Shown: positions 33,131 to 40,816 of the stretch, in pieces | Numbering within the stretch: the first letter of the stretch is position 1 | Layout: each line of letters opens with the position of its first letter | Source: Aphodomonas sp964553125 | Lineage (GTDB): Bacteria > Bacillota > Clostridia > Christensenellales > Aristaeellaceae | Direction of reading: 5' to 3' | Length of the DNA: 64,000 bases | NCBI GenBank assembly: GCA_964553125.1 | Contig: CAZKJW010000001.1 | Span: 1-64,000, forward strand | The notes under the pieces: model-generated | The model's database searches: none | The model's input: the letters and a program-made list of their open reading frames with translations, nothing else | Told to the model about the DNA's origin: nothing | Position numbers and translations under genes: made by a program

Positions 33131-33376
33131 ATGATATTGTATATCGTATTGGCGATTGCTTTAGGTACAGTTGCAGGAATTGTAGGATACGAAATAACAG
33201 CCAGAATCAGGCGGCGAAACTGTATCGGAGCGCTTCGAATGGATCGATCGGATCCGGACGAGGCGCCTTATTTATTTCTGGAACTGGACCCGGACGGGAT
33301 GCAGAAGATTCACAGGTATAAAACCGTGACACTGCGGGTAAGGATCGAGAACTATCTTCCAAACTCATCAAAATGA
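33131..33376 (+). CDS. Conserved phage membrane-anchored protein
   Basis: 81 residues: an N-terminal membrane helix (MILYIVLAIALGTVAGIVG), then IGALRMDRSDPDEAPYLFLE and a short beta-rich tail. GGAGGG is 7 bases upstream; an upstream GTG is too close to it. The RVDRSDPDE-type segment is common in small Clostridia phage proteins of unknown role. Confidence 0.7.
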   Translation: MILYIVLAIALGTVAGIVGYEITARIRRRNCIGALRMDRSDPDEAPYLFLELDPDGMQKIHRYKTVTLRVRIENYLPNSSK

Positions 33377-33379
33377 AGG

Positions 33380-33407
33380 CGCGAAACTAACATCGGCTAT
33401 TATGGAG
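33380..33407 (+). promoter_or_regulatory. 28-bp phage promoter-like motif, copy 3
   Basis: CGCGAAACTAACA...CTATTATGGAG, 31 bases before the ATG at 33439. Confidence 0.7.
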
Positions 33408-33438
33408 AAAACCATAAAAACTGAAAGGAGAACAGAGG

Positions 33439-33816
33439 ATGGATGAGATGAGAGAAATGCTGGATCGGGCATATGCGGACACGCTTCAGGCGGTTGCCGA
33501 TGCCAGAAACGGTAGCGAAGAAGCAAAGTGGCAGTTGCAAAAACTGAGCGAACTCCACAAGCAGCGGATGAGCGTGAAGCAGTCTGAAGACGAAACCTAT
33601 GCGCGTTATGAAGAACTGCGCATGAAGGAAGAACAACTTAAGGACGGCAAAAAGGATCGCATCATCAAGATTGTGCTGGACGGAGCAGGCATTATTGTAC
33701 CTGTCGCGGTGTCGAGCTACTGGATGGCGAAGGGACTGACTTTTGAAGAAAAGGGGACGTTTACATCCCGAACCGGTCAATGGCTGTCGAGTCATCTGCG
33801 ACTGTTCAGAAAGTGA
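33439..33816 (+). CDS. Phage protein with coiled coil and one membrane helix
   Basis: 125 residues. Residues 1-75 are charged and helical (coiled coil likely), then a hydrophobic helix in KIVLDGAGIIVPVAVSSYWM. AAAGGAG upstream. Own promoter motif and terminator. Function unknown. Confidence 0.65.
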   Translation: MDEMREMLDRAYADTLQAVADARNGSEEAKWQLQKLSELHKQRMSVKQSEDETYARYEELRMKEEQLKDGKKDRIIKIVLDGAGIIVPVAVSSYWMAKGLTFEEKGTFTSRTGQWLSSHLRLFRK

Positions 33817-33832
33817 ATGGAAGCTCAAAGCG

Positions 33833-33868
33833 AGAGTTCGTGTGAAATACACGGGCTCTTTCTTTTTA
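33833..33868 (+). terminator. Terminator
   Basis: AGAGTTCGTGT-gaaat-ACACGGGCTCT followed by TTCTTTTT. Confidence 0.88.
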
Positions 33869-33869
33869 T

Positions 33870-33897
33870 CGCGGAAAACACATGGGCTATTATGAAA
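33870..33897 (+). promoter_or_regulatory. 28-bp phage promoter-like motif, copy 4
   Basis: CGCGGAAAACACA...CTATTATGAAA, beginning two bases after the preceding terminator. Confidence 0.72.
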
Positions 33898-33924
33898 AAC
33901 CAAACACGAAAGGACGGGTTTAAC

Positions 33925-34194
33925 ATGACGAGACGAGTGTATCTGTATGCGTTTGATTCTTTGTTTAAGATCGTGGATTGCAAGTTTCTTCAGGACGATG
34001 CAATTACAGTGACGAACATGGTGCGGCTTGCTGACTGGATGGCGGAGAGGATTCCTGCCAACCTGAAGGTATATGCCGTTGATAACAGACCGAAACTGTA
34101 CGCGGATTTTCGGGAAGCGACTAAGACCCACGATTTTACGAAGCAATTGGAGTTTGCGGACATGGTAAGTCATGAAGGCATTCGGTTGAAATGA
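33925..34194 (+). CDS. Small phage protein, unknown
   Basis: 89 residues starting MTRRVYLYAFDSLFKIVDCK. Soluble, mixed alpha/beta. GAAAGGA before the ATG. Single-gene cassette with motif copy 4 and a following terminator. Not recognised. Confidence 0.6.
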   Translation: MTRRVYLYAFDSLFKIVDCKFLQDDAITVTNMVRLADWMAERIPANLKVYAVDNRPKLYADFREATKTHDFTKQLEFADMVSHEGIRLK

Positions 34195-34208
34195 TTTGGA
34201 TGAGAAGG

Positions 34209-34236
34209 ACGAGGTTTGCAAAGCCTCTTCCTTTTT
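34209..34236 (+). terminator. Terminator
   Basis: GAGGTTT-gc-AAAGCCTC followed by TTCCTTTTT. Confidence 0.75.
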
Positions 34237-34251
34237 GCGAGGGAGGACGGT

Positions 34252-34611
34252 ATGCGATACCATTTTACAAAACCTGAATTCTATGCGAGCCAATATGGGA
34301 GAATTTATATTTGCGAGCATCCGGTCTACAGCCGCTGCACGCTCTATGAAATCGGAGATAGCGGGCTTGCAGTGATTCAACAAAGATTCGATGCGAACGC
34401 TAAAACGACATGGTGGACGGAGATTGATCCGTGGCTGACGGATGCAATCTATCTACATGCAGAGTTTCGGAGCTTCTTTGACGAGCGAGCGAAGCCGGGT
34501 AAGGACGGGGTTTATCCCACGGTTACCGTTCGCCAGATTATGTGGGCGCTCAAGATGAAGCCGATTCCCAAAGAACGCTGGGAGACAGTGTTCGATCGGA
34601 AAGATATTTGA
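34252..34611 (+). CDS. Conserved phage protein, unknown
   Basis: 119 residues. Contains YICEHPVYSRCTLYEIG, then TTWWTEIDPWLTDAIYLHAE and VRQIMWALKMKPIPKERWE. The WWTEIDPWLTD type sequence is widespread in Clostridia prophages. Start has GGGAGG upstream. No catalytic motif seen. Confidence 0.7.
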   Translation: MRYHFTKPEFYASQYGRIYICEHPVYSRCTLYEIGDSGLAVIQQRFDANAKTTWWTEIDPWLTDAIYLHAEFRSFFDERAKPGKDGVYPTVTVRQIMWALKMKPIPKERWETVFDRKDI

Positions 34612-34613
34612 AG

Positions 34614-34641
34614 CGCGAAAAATTCAACGGTCTTTATGAAA
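34614..34641 (+). promoter_or_regulatory. 28-bp phage promoter-like motif, copy 5
   Basis: CGCGAAAAATTCA...CTTTATGAAA just after the stop at 34611; AAAGGAG of the next gene overlaps its 3' end. Confidence 0.72.
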
Positions 34642-34653
34642 GGAGTGGAGACA

Positions 34654-34920
34654 ATGTTTGATTGGTTCTACAGGCATTTCAGCAAAGAGCATCGTGAGTG
34701 TGTGACATATGAAGTGAATCTTTTGAAACGATGGATATTTGAGTGGAGGACTCAGCCGGGTTTAAGGCAGTACTACGCCCCGCGTGTCTATTCTACGCTT
34801 GGTATCATACGTGAACTCGATCCACATGTCGCAAAGCAGATCGAGGAGCGTAATGCTGAATTGCTGAAGAAAATCCGAGCAGATATTCCTGCGCGTTACT
34901 TTCAAGACGAAGAGCATTGA
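34654..34920 (+). CDS. Small phage protein, unknown
   Basis: 88 residues, MFDWFYRHFSKEHRE at the start, helical and basic. GGAG 9 bases before the ATG. Cassette gene between motif copy 5 and a terminator that begins at its stop codon. Confidence 0.6.
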   Translation: MFDWFYRHFSKEHRECVTYEVNLLKRWIFEWRTQPGLRQYYAPRVYSTLGIIRELDPHVAKQIEERNAELLKKIRADIPARYFQDEEH

Positions 34921-34947
34921 GTCCACACAAGGGCTCTTGCTTTTTTC
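34919..34947 (+). terminator. Terminator overlapping the stop codon
   Basis: GAGTCC-acacaa-GGGCTC followed by TTGCTTTTTT. Confidence 0.75.
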
Positions 34948-34949
34948 TT

Positions 34950-34977
34950 CGCGAAATTTACAATCCGTATTATGAAA
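34950..34977 (+). promoter_or_regulatory. 28-bp phage promoter-like motif, copy 6
   Basis: CGCGAAATTTACA...GTATTATGAAA, starting three bases after the terminator T run. Confidence 0.72.
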
Positions 34978-35010
34978 CGACGGAATCTAAATTTGAGGAG
35001 GAATAGATAA

Positions 35011-35142
35011 ATGGCGATGTTGAGCACGATTTTCTATGCGTTTCTGAGCATGTGTGCAATGGTTGGATGCATCAGAGCGGCGAAGTTGGTGATCAAATCG
35101 ATCAACAGTCTTTTCGACAAGATTGAGGATAAACTGGGGTAA
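35011..35142 (+). CDS. 43-residue membrane peptide
   Basis: MAMLSTIFYAFLSMCAMVGC as membrane helix, then an amphipathic basic helix ending KIEDKLG. GAGGAGG upstream. Own promoter motif (copy 6) and terminator. Confidence 0.6.
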   Translation: MAMLSTIFYAFLSMCAMVGCIRAAKLVIKSINSLFDKIEDKLG

Positions 35143-35145
35143 TTC

Positions 35146-35184
35146 AAAGAGCGGAGGCGAGCAAGGCCTCTTGCTCTTTGTTTT
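35146..35184 (+). terminator. Terminator
   Basis: AAAGAGC-g-GAGGC pairs with GCCTC-tt-GCTCTTT, followed by GTTTTG. Confidence 0.82.
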
Positions 35185-35210
35185 GCTGTTGGGGGAGGCT
35201 AAAGGCCGAC

Positions 35211-35275
35211 TAAGGACGAGGACATTTATCCGCAGCCCTATACCCGAAGCCGGTTGAAGACCGGATACGGGCGAA
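35211..35275 (+). ncRNA. Structured leader RNA, copy B
   Basis: ACTAAGGACGAGGACA, short first hairpin GGA-cattta-TCC, then GCAGCCCTATACCCGAAG and the second arm CCCG-aag-CCGGT-tgaag-ACCGG-ata-CGGG. The ribosome binding site of the gene at 35296 follows directly. Confidence 0.65.
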
Positions 35276-35295
35276 AATGAAAGGAGAATGGAAAG

Positions 35296-35718
35296 ATGAA
35301 AAGTTTTCTGGAAACCGTGATCGGGGGCGCAATCGGCATGATCGCGCTCTATGTGGTGGGCAAGGTTGCCTATCAGGCCGGCAAGGAAGTAGCAAAGGCG
35401 GAATGCGAATATGAGGCGCTTCGCAAGGATGTCAATAAGGATGGTTCTGGCACAACCGTCGCTCATGGGGTAAACCAGGACGGCGAGGAAGTGAGCGTCG
35501 TTTGGGAACGGACGGACGCTGATTCCAAGCAAACCCCCGGTTCGTGTTCCAAGCGTTCTGGCAAGCTGTCCATGGCGCTAAATGCGATGAAGCTCTTCAG
35601 GCGCAAGGATTCTGTGATTGGGGATTTGGTGAAACACCCCGAGGCCCACAAGATCGAGGCATTTGTGGAAGGGAATGATTTGCACATCAACGTATCGAAA
35701 CGACCAGCATTCGCGTAA
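35296..35718 (+). CDS. Phage membrane-anchored protein downstream of leader RNA B
   Basis: 140 residues. N-terminal membrane helix (VIGGAIGMIALYVVGKVAYQ), a polar middle, and a C-terminal part ending NDLHINVSKRPAFA. GAAAGGAG before the ATG. Unknown function. Confidence 0.65.
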   Translation: MKSFLETVIGGAIGMIALYVVGKVAYQAGKEVAKAECEYEALRKDVNKDGSGTTVAHGVNQDGEEVSVVWERTDADSKQTPGSCSKRSGKLSMALNAMKLFRRKDSVIGDLVKHPEAHKIEAFVEGNDLHINVSKRPAFA

Positions 35719-35739
35719 ATTGCAAGTTCTTCTATGGAA
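35712..35739 (+). promoter_or_regulatory. 28-bp phage promoter-like motif, copy 7
   Basis: CGCGTAAATTGCA...TTCTATGGAA, overlapping the stop of the upstream gene. Confidence 0.6.
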
Positions 35740-35765
35740 AAGTACCTATTTAGGAGGACGAAAAC

Positions 35766-35957
35766 ATGAAAAGGCGAGCTTTGACTTGGAACGAGAAAAT
35801 GGCATGCAGAAGGTTGGCACGACTGAAGTGGAACGCACAAGGCGAGTTTTATAGCTGTCCGCATAATGACGCTATATTACTGGCGGTGTGGATTCTGACT
35901 CTCGGGCGTAATCCTGCGGAATTTAGCAGATGGGTTCTGGGACTTGACGAAACGTAA
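35766..35957 (+). CDS. Small basic phage protein
   Basis: 63 residues, MKRRALTWNEKMACRRLARL at the start, with SCPHND in the middle and a hydrophobic end. AGGAGG upstream. Unknown. Confidence 0.6.
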   Translation: MKRRALTWNEKMACRRLARLKWNAQGEFYSCPHNDAILLAVWILTLGRNPAEFSRWVLGLDET

Positions 35958-35981
35958 GGCGTCGGAAAAGGTGATTCCAAA

Positions 35982-36019
35982 GCGAGGAGACTTTAGCAAG
36001 GTCTCTTCGCTTTTATATT
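35982..36019 (+). terminator. Terminator
   Basis: GCGAGGAGAC pairs with GTCTCTTCGC, then TTTTATATTTT. Confidence 0.85.
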
Positions 36020-36039
36020 TTCGAAAGGAGAGATGATGA

Positions 36040-36822
36040 ATGACGAACTGGCTGAAACGAAATGCTTCCACCATTCTGACGTGTTTGGGTGCGCTGGGCT
36101 TGGTGGGTACGGTGGTGCTGGCGGTGAGGGACACGCCCAAGGCCATGCGGGCGCTGACGGACGCCAAGGTGGAGAAGGGCTCCACAGAACTGACCAAGCT
36201 GGAGGCGGCGAAAGCGGCTGTACCTGCCTATCTGCCAACGATTGCTGCCGGAACAGGGACGCTGATCTGTTTGTTCGGTGCGAACGTACTCAGCCGCAAG
36301 CAGCAGGCATCACTCATCAGCGCGTATGTGACACTGGATCAGGCGTTTGCGGATTATCGGGCGAAGGTAATCTCGTTCGGTGGAAAGGAACTGGACAAGG
36401 CGGCTCAGGATGCGGTAGAAGCCGAGCAGAAGGATAAGGACGAGGAACGTCCGCCGTGGGACGAAAAGCAGACCTTCTACCTGCAAGGGTATCCGAAGTT
36501 CTTTGAGGCGACCATGGAACAGGTGCGATGTGCAGAATATGTACTGAATCGCAACTTTGTGCTTCGGGGAACCGTAACCTTCAATGAATTCCTGCGCTTT
36601 CTGGGCTTGGATGACATAGGCGAAAAAGGCGAAAAGATCGGCTGGGAGAGCTATATCGGCGAGGCATTCTACGGCTACTCATGGATCGATTTCGACCATA
36701 TTTACCGCGTTACGGACGATGGTTTGGCGATTTGCGAAATCTCCATGCCCTTCCTGCCCCACGGCTTTGACGAGGAGGAATGGAACGCTGAGGATAGTGT
36801 TCAAACCTGTGGTGCGGAGTGA
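36040..36822 (+). CDS. DUF6353-family phage protein, paralogue 1
   Basis: 260 residues. Two N-terminal membrane helices: ILTCLGALGLVGTVVLAV and an AYLPTIAAGTGTLICLFG stretch, joined by a charged loop with TPKAMRAL. Then a helical region and a beta-rich C-terminal part (FVLRGTVTFNEFLRFLGLDD). The same layout occurs at 37397 and 39546. DUF6353 proteins are common in Clostridia phages; no function is known. AAAGGAG before the ATG. Confidence 0.8.
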   Translation: MTNWLKRNASTILTCLGALGLVGTVVLAVRDTPKAMRALTDAKVEKGSTELTKLEAAKAAVPAYLPTIAAGTGTLICLFGANVLSRKQQASLISAYVTLDQAFADYRAKVISFGGKELDKAAQDAVEAEQKDKDEERPPWDEKQTFYLQGYPKFFEATMEQVRCAEYVLNRNFVLRGTVTFNEFLRFLGLDDIGEKGEKIGWESYIGEAFYGYSWIDFDHIYRVTDDGLAICEISMPFLPHGFDEEEWNAEDSVQTCGAE

Positions 36823-36824
36823 GC

Positions 36825-36852
36825 CGCGAAAAAATCAGCCGGTATTATGAAA
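36825..36852 (+). promoter_or_regulatory. 28-bp phage promoter-like motif, copy 8
   Basis: CGCGAAAAAATCA...GTATTATGAAA, beginning directly after the stop at 36822; 13 bases to the ATG at 36866. Confidence 0.72.
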
Positions 36853-36865
36853 GGAGGCGAATGCG

Positions 36866-37021
36866 ATGAAAAAGATGGACGGTGTAAAAGCATTGGGTCT
36901 GATTGCGACCGTTGGAGGCCTTGCTCTGAGTTTGCTGAGCGGCTTCGTCGAGGACAAAAAGACCGATGCGAAGATCGAAGAAAAGGTTCGAAAAGCATTG
37001 GCTGAAGCGAAGAAAAACTAA
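36866..37021 (+). CDS. 51-residue membrane peptide
   Basis: MKKMDGVKALGLIATVGGLA begins a membrane helix; the rest is a charged helix (DDKK-type, ending AEAKKN). AAAGGAGG upstream. Single-gene cassette. Confidence 0.6.
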   Translation: MKKMDGVKALGLIATVGGLALSLLSGFVEDKKTDAKIEEKVRKALAEAKKN

Positions 37022-37029
37022 AAAGGTTG

Positions 37030-37060
37030 AGAGCCCGATTGCAAGGGCTCTTTTCTTTTT
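37030..37060 (+). terminator. Terminator
   Basis: AGAGCCC-gattgcaa-GGGCTCT followed by TTTCTTTTT; nearly the same sequence as the terminator at 32108. Confidence 0.9.
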
Positions 37061-37080
37061 GAAAGGGTGATGGCGGTTAT

Positions 37081-37410
37081 ATGACGCGAGAAGAAGCCGT
37101 ATCGTGTCTGCGGGAATATCGAAGAAAAAGCATGTGCAGGTCGTCTAAACAGCTATTTGGGTGGAGGCCGAATTATGATTTCAACAAAACCGTATACGAA
37201 CGATACCTGATCCTTGAATTGATCGAACGAATCAATCAATCGTCTATGCCGCCGGTTGAAGTGATTCGTCAGTTTTATTATGAAATGGACGACATGTTGT
37301 GCGAGAGCGAATGCTCAAAGACGTGGGCATTTGCGTCTACAATGGAAAACTGTGCCGGAGATATATTGAGATATCTCCGTGGAAGGGAGAAAGAGAATGA
37401 ACAAAATTGA
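37081..37410 (+). CDS. Phage protein, unknown
   Basis: 109 residues, helical, MTREEAVSCLREYRRKSMCR at the start. Its end overlaps the next gene by 14 bases, so the two are coupled. Not recognised. Confidence 0.6.
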   Translation: MTREEAVSCLREYRRKSMCRSSKQLFGWRPNYDFNKTVYERYLILELIERINQSSMPPVEVIRQFYYEMDDMLCESECSKTWAFASTMENCAGDILRYLRGREKENEQN

Positions 37411-38167
37411 CTGGAAAGCAACGTGCGGCCGGGTTTCGCTGATGCTGAAAAAACATAGCCCGGAAATTTTGACCGGCATTGGTATCAGCGGCATGATTAC
37501 CACAACCGTTCTGGCGGTACGCGCCACGCCTGAAGCCCTGCGCCGCATTGAAGAAAAGAAGGCAGAGCGGCATCGGAAGCTGACGGCAAAGGAGACGATT
37601 CAGGCAGCAGGGCGCTGCTATATTCCCTCTGCCATTACGGGAACGCTCTCGGCAGGCTGTCTGATTGGCGCAAGCGCCGTGAACGGACGCAGAAACGCGG
37701 CGCTGGCAACCGCATATAGTCTTGCAGAAACGGGCCTCCGGGATTATAGAGCCAAGGTAGTCGAAACGATTGGCGAACGCAAGGAAACAGCTATTCTGGA
37801 AGCGATGGACCGGGAGCGAGTGGAGAAGAATCCACCAGCAGCAAGCGATGTTGCTTATGTGGAAGGCAGTGGGCAGACGCTGTGCTATGACGCCATGTTT
37901 GGGCGATATTTCTACTCGGACATCGAGAAGCTGAACCGCGCTGTGAATAAGCTCAATCGTCAGATGAGTACGATGAGCGAGCCTTATATTTCCTTGAATG
38001 AATTTTACATGGAGATCAATCTGCCAACGGTGGAGATTGGCGATTCGCTGGGATGGAATGTGAATAAGGGAATGATCGAACTGCGATTCTCATCCCAGCT
38101 GGCTGGCGGCCGTACACCGTGCCTTGTGATGAGTTATGCCATTGCGCCGGAGTACGATTACTTTTGA
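37397..38167 (+). CDS. DUF6353-family phage protein, paralogue 2
   Basis: 256 residues from MNKIDWKATCG. Contains LKKHSPEILTGIGISGMITT, ATPEALRRIEEKK, the second membrane helix YIPSAITGTLSAGCLIGASA and NARRNAALA-type NGRRNAALATAYSLAETGLR. It is the most typical of the three DUF6353 copies. GGGAG upstream. Confidence 0.85.
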   Translation: MNKIDWKATCGRVSLMLKKHSPEILTGIGISGMITTTVLAVRATPEALRRIEEKKAERHRKLTAKETIQAAGRCYIPSAITGTLSAGCLIGASAVNGRRNAALATAYSLAETGLRDYRAKVVETIGERKETAILEAMDRERVEKNPPAASDVAYVEGSGQTLCYDAMFGRYFYSDIEKLNRAVNKLNRQMSTMSEPYISLNEFYMEINLPTVEIGDSLGWNVNKGMIELRFSSQLAGGRTPCLVMSYAIAPEYDYF

Positions 38168-38209
38168 AGCGTAGGCTGGCTGGTGCTGTAACTCGGAAAA
38201 TCGCACGAC

Positions 38210-38237
38210 CGCGAAAAATACAAGCGGCTTTATGAAG
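38210..38237 (+). promoter_or_regulatory. 28-bp phage promoter-like motif, copy 9
   Basis: CGCGAAAAATACA...CTTTATGAAG, 34 bases before the ATG at 38272. Confidence 0.7.
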
Positions 38238-38271
38238 GGATAACCCCCGAATTTGAAAGGAGAAATGAGCA

Positions 38272-38547
38272 ATGGAAAACATGGAAATGAACGAGATCAT
38301 CACCACGGAAGCAATGGAAGATACGATGACGGAAGCGGTTGCTTCGGGCAAGTCTGGCGTAAAGACCGGTTTGGTGGTCGGTGGATCGATGGTTCTGGGA
38401 GCGGTGCTCTACGAACGGGTTGTGAAGCCGGTCGGACGGAAGATTGGCGCAAAGATTGCCAGTAAGGTAGCTGCCAAGAAGGCGAAGAAGGCTGAAGCGG
38501 TGGATCTGTGTGACATGGACATTGAGGACATTCCCGATATCGAATGA
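38272..38547 (+). CDS. Small phage protein with glycine-rich membrane helix
   Basis: 91 residues. Acidic start, then GLVVGGSMVLGAVLYERVV, a lysine-rich helix (KKAKKAEA) and an acidic end DIEDIPDIE. GAAAGGAG upstream; terminator behind. Unknown. Confidence 0.62.
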   Translation: MENMEMNEIITTEAMEDTMTEAVASGKSGVKTGLVVGGSMVLGAVLYERVVKPVGRKIGAKIASKVAAKKAKKAEAVDLCDMDIEDIPDIE

Positions 38548-38558
38548 GGAATCCCAAC

Positions 38559-38602
38559 AAGGCGAGAGCGCTGAATGCAAGGCGCTTTCGCCTTTTCTTT
38601 TT
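38559..38602 (+). terminator. Terminator
   Basis: AAGGCGAGAGCGC pairs with GCGCTTTCGCCTT, then TTCTTTTT. Confidence 0.9.
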
Positions 38603-38631
38603 AATAAGAACGGCAAAGGAGTATGAAAGAG

Positions 38632-39228
38632 ATGGAAGAATATAAATCCAATTCGAACCGTTCGAAAGAGCAGGAAAAGCCTGCTGAGCGCAGGACGGGC
38701 AAGGTGATTTCCGGCGAAGCGCATCGGCGCAAAAAGAGCAATCTGAGCAAGGCGGGCAGCGTATTCATGCCGGGCGATGTGGACAGTGTAAAGAACTATA
38801 TTTTGATGGACGTGCTGGTGCCCTCTATCAAGCGCGCTATTTCAGATATCGTTTGCAACGGCATCAATATGCTGCTGGGCGAACCGCCCCGTTCGAAATC
38901 GGGCGGACAGGCTGCGAAGGTAAACTATCGCTCCTATTACGAGCAGCAGAATGAGCGCCGGGACTACAATCGCCCCAGGGCACAGGCGGTCTACACCTAT
39001 GATGATATTGTGTTCCCTACCCGCGGGGATGCGGAGGAAGTGCTGTACCGAATGGAAGAATTGTTGGAACGATTCGACGTGGTAAGTGTTGCTGATTTAT
39101 TCGATATGGCGGGCATCAGCTGCAATTATACTGATAATAAATATGGCTGGACGAACCTGCGCGACGCTCATGTGGAGCATGTCAGCGACGGCTATATCAT
39201 TCGTCTTCCAAGGGCAACGGCATTATAA
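38632..39228 (+). CDS. Conserved phage protein, unknown
   Basis: 198 residues, start MEEYKSNSNRSKEQ. Features: basic N-terminus, YILMDVLVPSIKRAISDIVC, SYRSYYEQQ, YTYDDIVFPTRGDAEEVLYR and YTDNKYGWTNLRDAHVEHV. This is a broadly conserved Clostridia phage protein without known function. The ATG at 38623 is too close to the AGGAG, so 38632 was chosen. Confidence 0.78.
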   Translation: MEEYKSNSNRSKEQEKPAERRTGKVISGEAHRRKKSNLSKAGSVFMPGDVDSVKNYILMDVLVPSIKRAISDIVCNGINMLLGEPPRSKSGGQAAKVNYRSYYEQQNERRDYNRPRAQAVYTYDDIVFPTRGDAEEVLYRMEELLERFDVVSVADLFDMAGISCNYTDNKYGWTNLRDAHVEHVSDGYIIRLPRATAL

Positions 39229-39240
39229 GGAGACATCATA

Positions 39241-39546
39241 ATGAAAGACAATATTAACCATCCGGAGCATTATAAAACCAAAAACGGTTTGGAGACAATT
39301 GATGTGATCGAAGCGTTTACGCAAGGGCTTTCGGGCGGCGAAGCGACCAACACGGGCAACGTCCTCAAGTATATGTGTCGCTGGAAGAAAAAGAACGGTT
39401 TGGAGGATCTGAAGAAGGCGCAGTGGTATCTGAATCGTCTGATCGATTCGGTCGAGAGCAAGCAGAAAGAAGAAATGCTTTCTGCGTGTTCCGCGCTGAG
39501 CGCCACGACAGCGCATAACGAAACAGAGAACGGGAGGTTCTATTGA
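39241..39546 (+). CDS. DUF3310-family phage protein
   Basis: 101 residues. INHPEHYKTKNGLETIDVIE and NVLKYMCRWKKKNGLEDLKK are the DUF3310 signature found in many phages, sometimes labelled SaV-like nucleotide kinase without proof. Its stop overlaps the next start as TGATG. Confidence 0.88.
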   Translation: MKDNINHPEHYKTKNGLETIDVIEAFTQGLSGGEATNTGNVLKYMCRWKKKNGLEDLKKAQWYLNRLIDSVESKQKEEMLSACSALSATTAHNETENGRFY

Positions 39547-40454
39547 TGAAAATGGATATTTCGAATTTTACCAGCAAGGCAAAGCTGGTTTTGAAGAAAC
39601 ACAGCCCGGAAATTCTGGTGTTTCTGGGCATTGGGGGCACGGTAACAGGCGCGGTGATGGCCTGCAAGGCAACACGCAAGATGGATGATGTGCTGGCTGA
39701 TCACGCTGAACGTGTGGAAACGGTCAAAAAACGGGATCCGGACGATAAAAAGGAACTGACAAAGGCATATGCGCACACTGGCGTTCAGCTTGTGAAGCTG
39801 TACGGTCCGTCGATCACGGTGGGTGCGCTGTCTGTCAGCAGCATTCTGGCGGGCAACAGTATTCTGCGCAAGCGCAACGTGGCGCTGGCTGCGGCTTATG
39901 CGGCGGTGGATCAGGGATTTAAGGACTACCGGGGCCGTGTGGTGGAACGCTTCGGCGCGGAAACGGATAACGAACTTCGCCACAATCTGCATAAGGAAAA
40001 GATTGACGAAACGGTTGAGGATGAGAACGGCAAGAAAAAGAAGGTTAAGCGCGAGATTACAGTGGTCGGTGACGACGCGCCCAGCGATTACGCACGGTAC
40101 TTTGTGAAGGGCGAGGCCAAGGCCGCAGAAGGAAACGATAGCTACGATCTCTTTTATCTCCGTTCCCAGCAAGAATTGGCGAATCATATGCTGCGCGCCA
40201 GAGGCTTCGTTACGTTGAACGACGCGTATGAACTGCTGGGCATCGATCCTTCTGTTGCCGGACAAATGGTCGGCTGGGTCTACGATAAGAACGACGATGC
40301 CCACGGCGACAACTATATTGACTTCCGGATTCAGGAGGTTTATCGCAAACGCAGTGACACGCCCGGTGATTACGAGAAGGTATTTCTCATTGATCCCAAT
40401 GTGGACGGCGGCATTCTGGATCATGCAGTGGCAAAGGGTCTGATCACAATGTGA
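39546..40454 (+). CDS. DUF6353-family phage protein, paralogue 3
   Basis: 302 residues. LVLKKHSPEILVFLGIGGTV, two membrane helices, RKRNVALAAAYAAVDQGFKD, and a longer C-terminal domain than the other two copies (VTLNDAYELLGIDPSVAGQM). Codons overlap a terminator at the 3' end. Function unknown. Confidence 0.82.
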   Translation: MKMDISNFTSKAKLVLKKHSPEILVFLGIGGTVTGAVMACKATRKMDDVLADHAERVETVKKRDPDDKKELTKAYAHTGVQLVKLYGPSITVGALSVSSILAGNSILRKRNVALAAAYAAVDQGFKDYRGRVVERFGAETDNELRHNLHKEKIDETVEDENGKKKKVKREITVVGDDAPSDYARYFVKGEAKAAEGNDSYDLFYLRSQQELANHMLRARGFVTLNDAYELLGIDPSVAGQMVGWVYDKNDDAHGDNYIDFRIQEVYRKRSDTPGDYEKVFLIDPNVDGGILDHAVAKGLITM

Positions 40455-40470
40455 CGGCCCTTTTTTCTTT
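40433..40470 (+). terminator. Terminator overlapping the end of the DUF6353 gene
   Basis: AAAGGGTC ... TCAC-aat-GTGA ... GGCCCTTT followed by TTTCTTTT. Confidence 0.8.
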
Positions 40471-40499
40471 TGGATTCCGATGAAAAGGAGGTTGACAGC

Positions 40500-40610
40500 G
40501 TGGATACCGCATTGAAGGCTGCAACGGGCATTATGTTTGCGGCGATGGCCGGCGTTTGTCTGCTTGGCGGCGTGGCTGTGCTGAAGAAAGGCAAAAAGCA
40601 AGCGAGGTAA
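40500..40610 (+). CDS. 36-residue membrane peptide
   Basis: GTG start, AAAAGGAGG 9 bases upstream. MDTALKAATGIMFAAMAGVC and onward to KKGKKQAR: one hydrophobic helix and a basic tail. Confidence 0.55.
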   Translation: MDTALKAATGIMFAAMAGVCLLGGVAVLKKGKKQAR

Positions 40611-40617
40611 TGTGCAG

Positions 40618-40767
40618 ATGGAAACTATGGACGCATTGATATTTGCGCTGGACAGCATTCTGGACACCAGACGAAAACGCCATATTGTGAGCGGCATGCT
40701 GCTGAGCGCGTCCGCTCTCTTTGGCGGATTGGCAATCACTGTGCTCACAATCCGGGGAGATGTGTGA
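40618..40767 (+). CDS. 49-residue membrane peptide
   Basis: METMDALIFALDSILDTRRK, then a hydrophobic helix (LSASALFGGLAITVLTIRG). GAGGT overlaps the preceding stop. Unknown. Confidence 0.55.
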   Translation: METMDALIFALDSILDTRRKRHIVSGMLLSASALFGGLAITVLTIRGDV

Positions 40768-40816
40768 GACCATCGAACTTAGTGTTAACTTAGATTAGAA
40801 GGGAGCCCGTAGGGTG

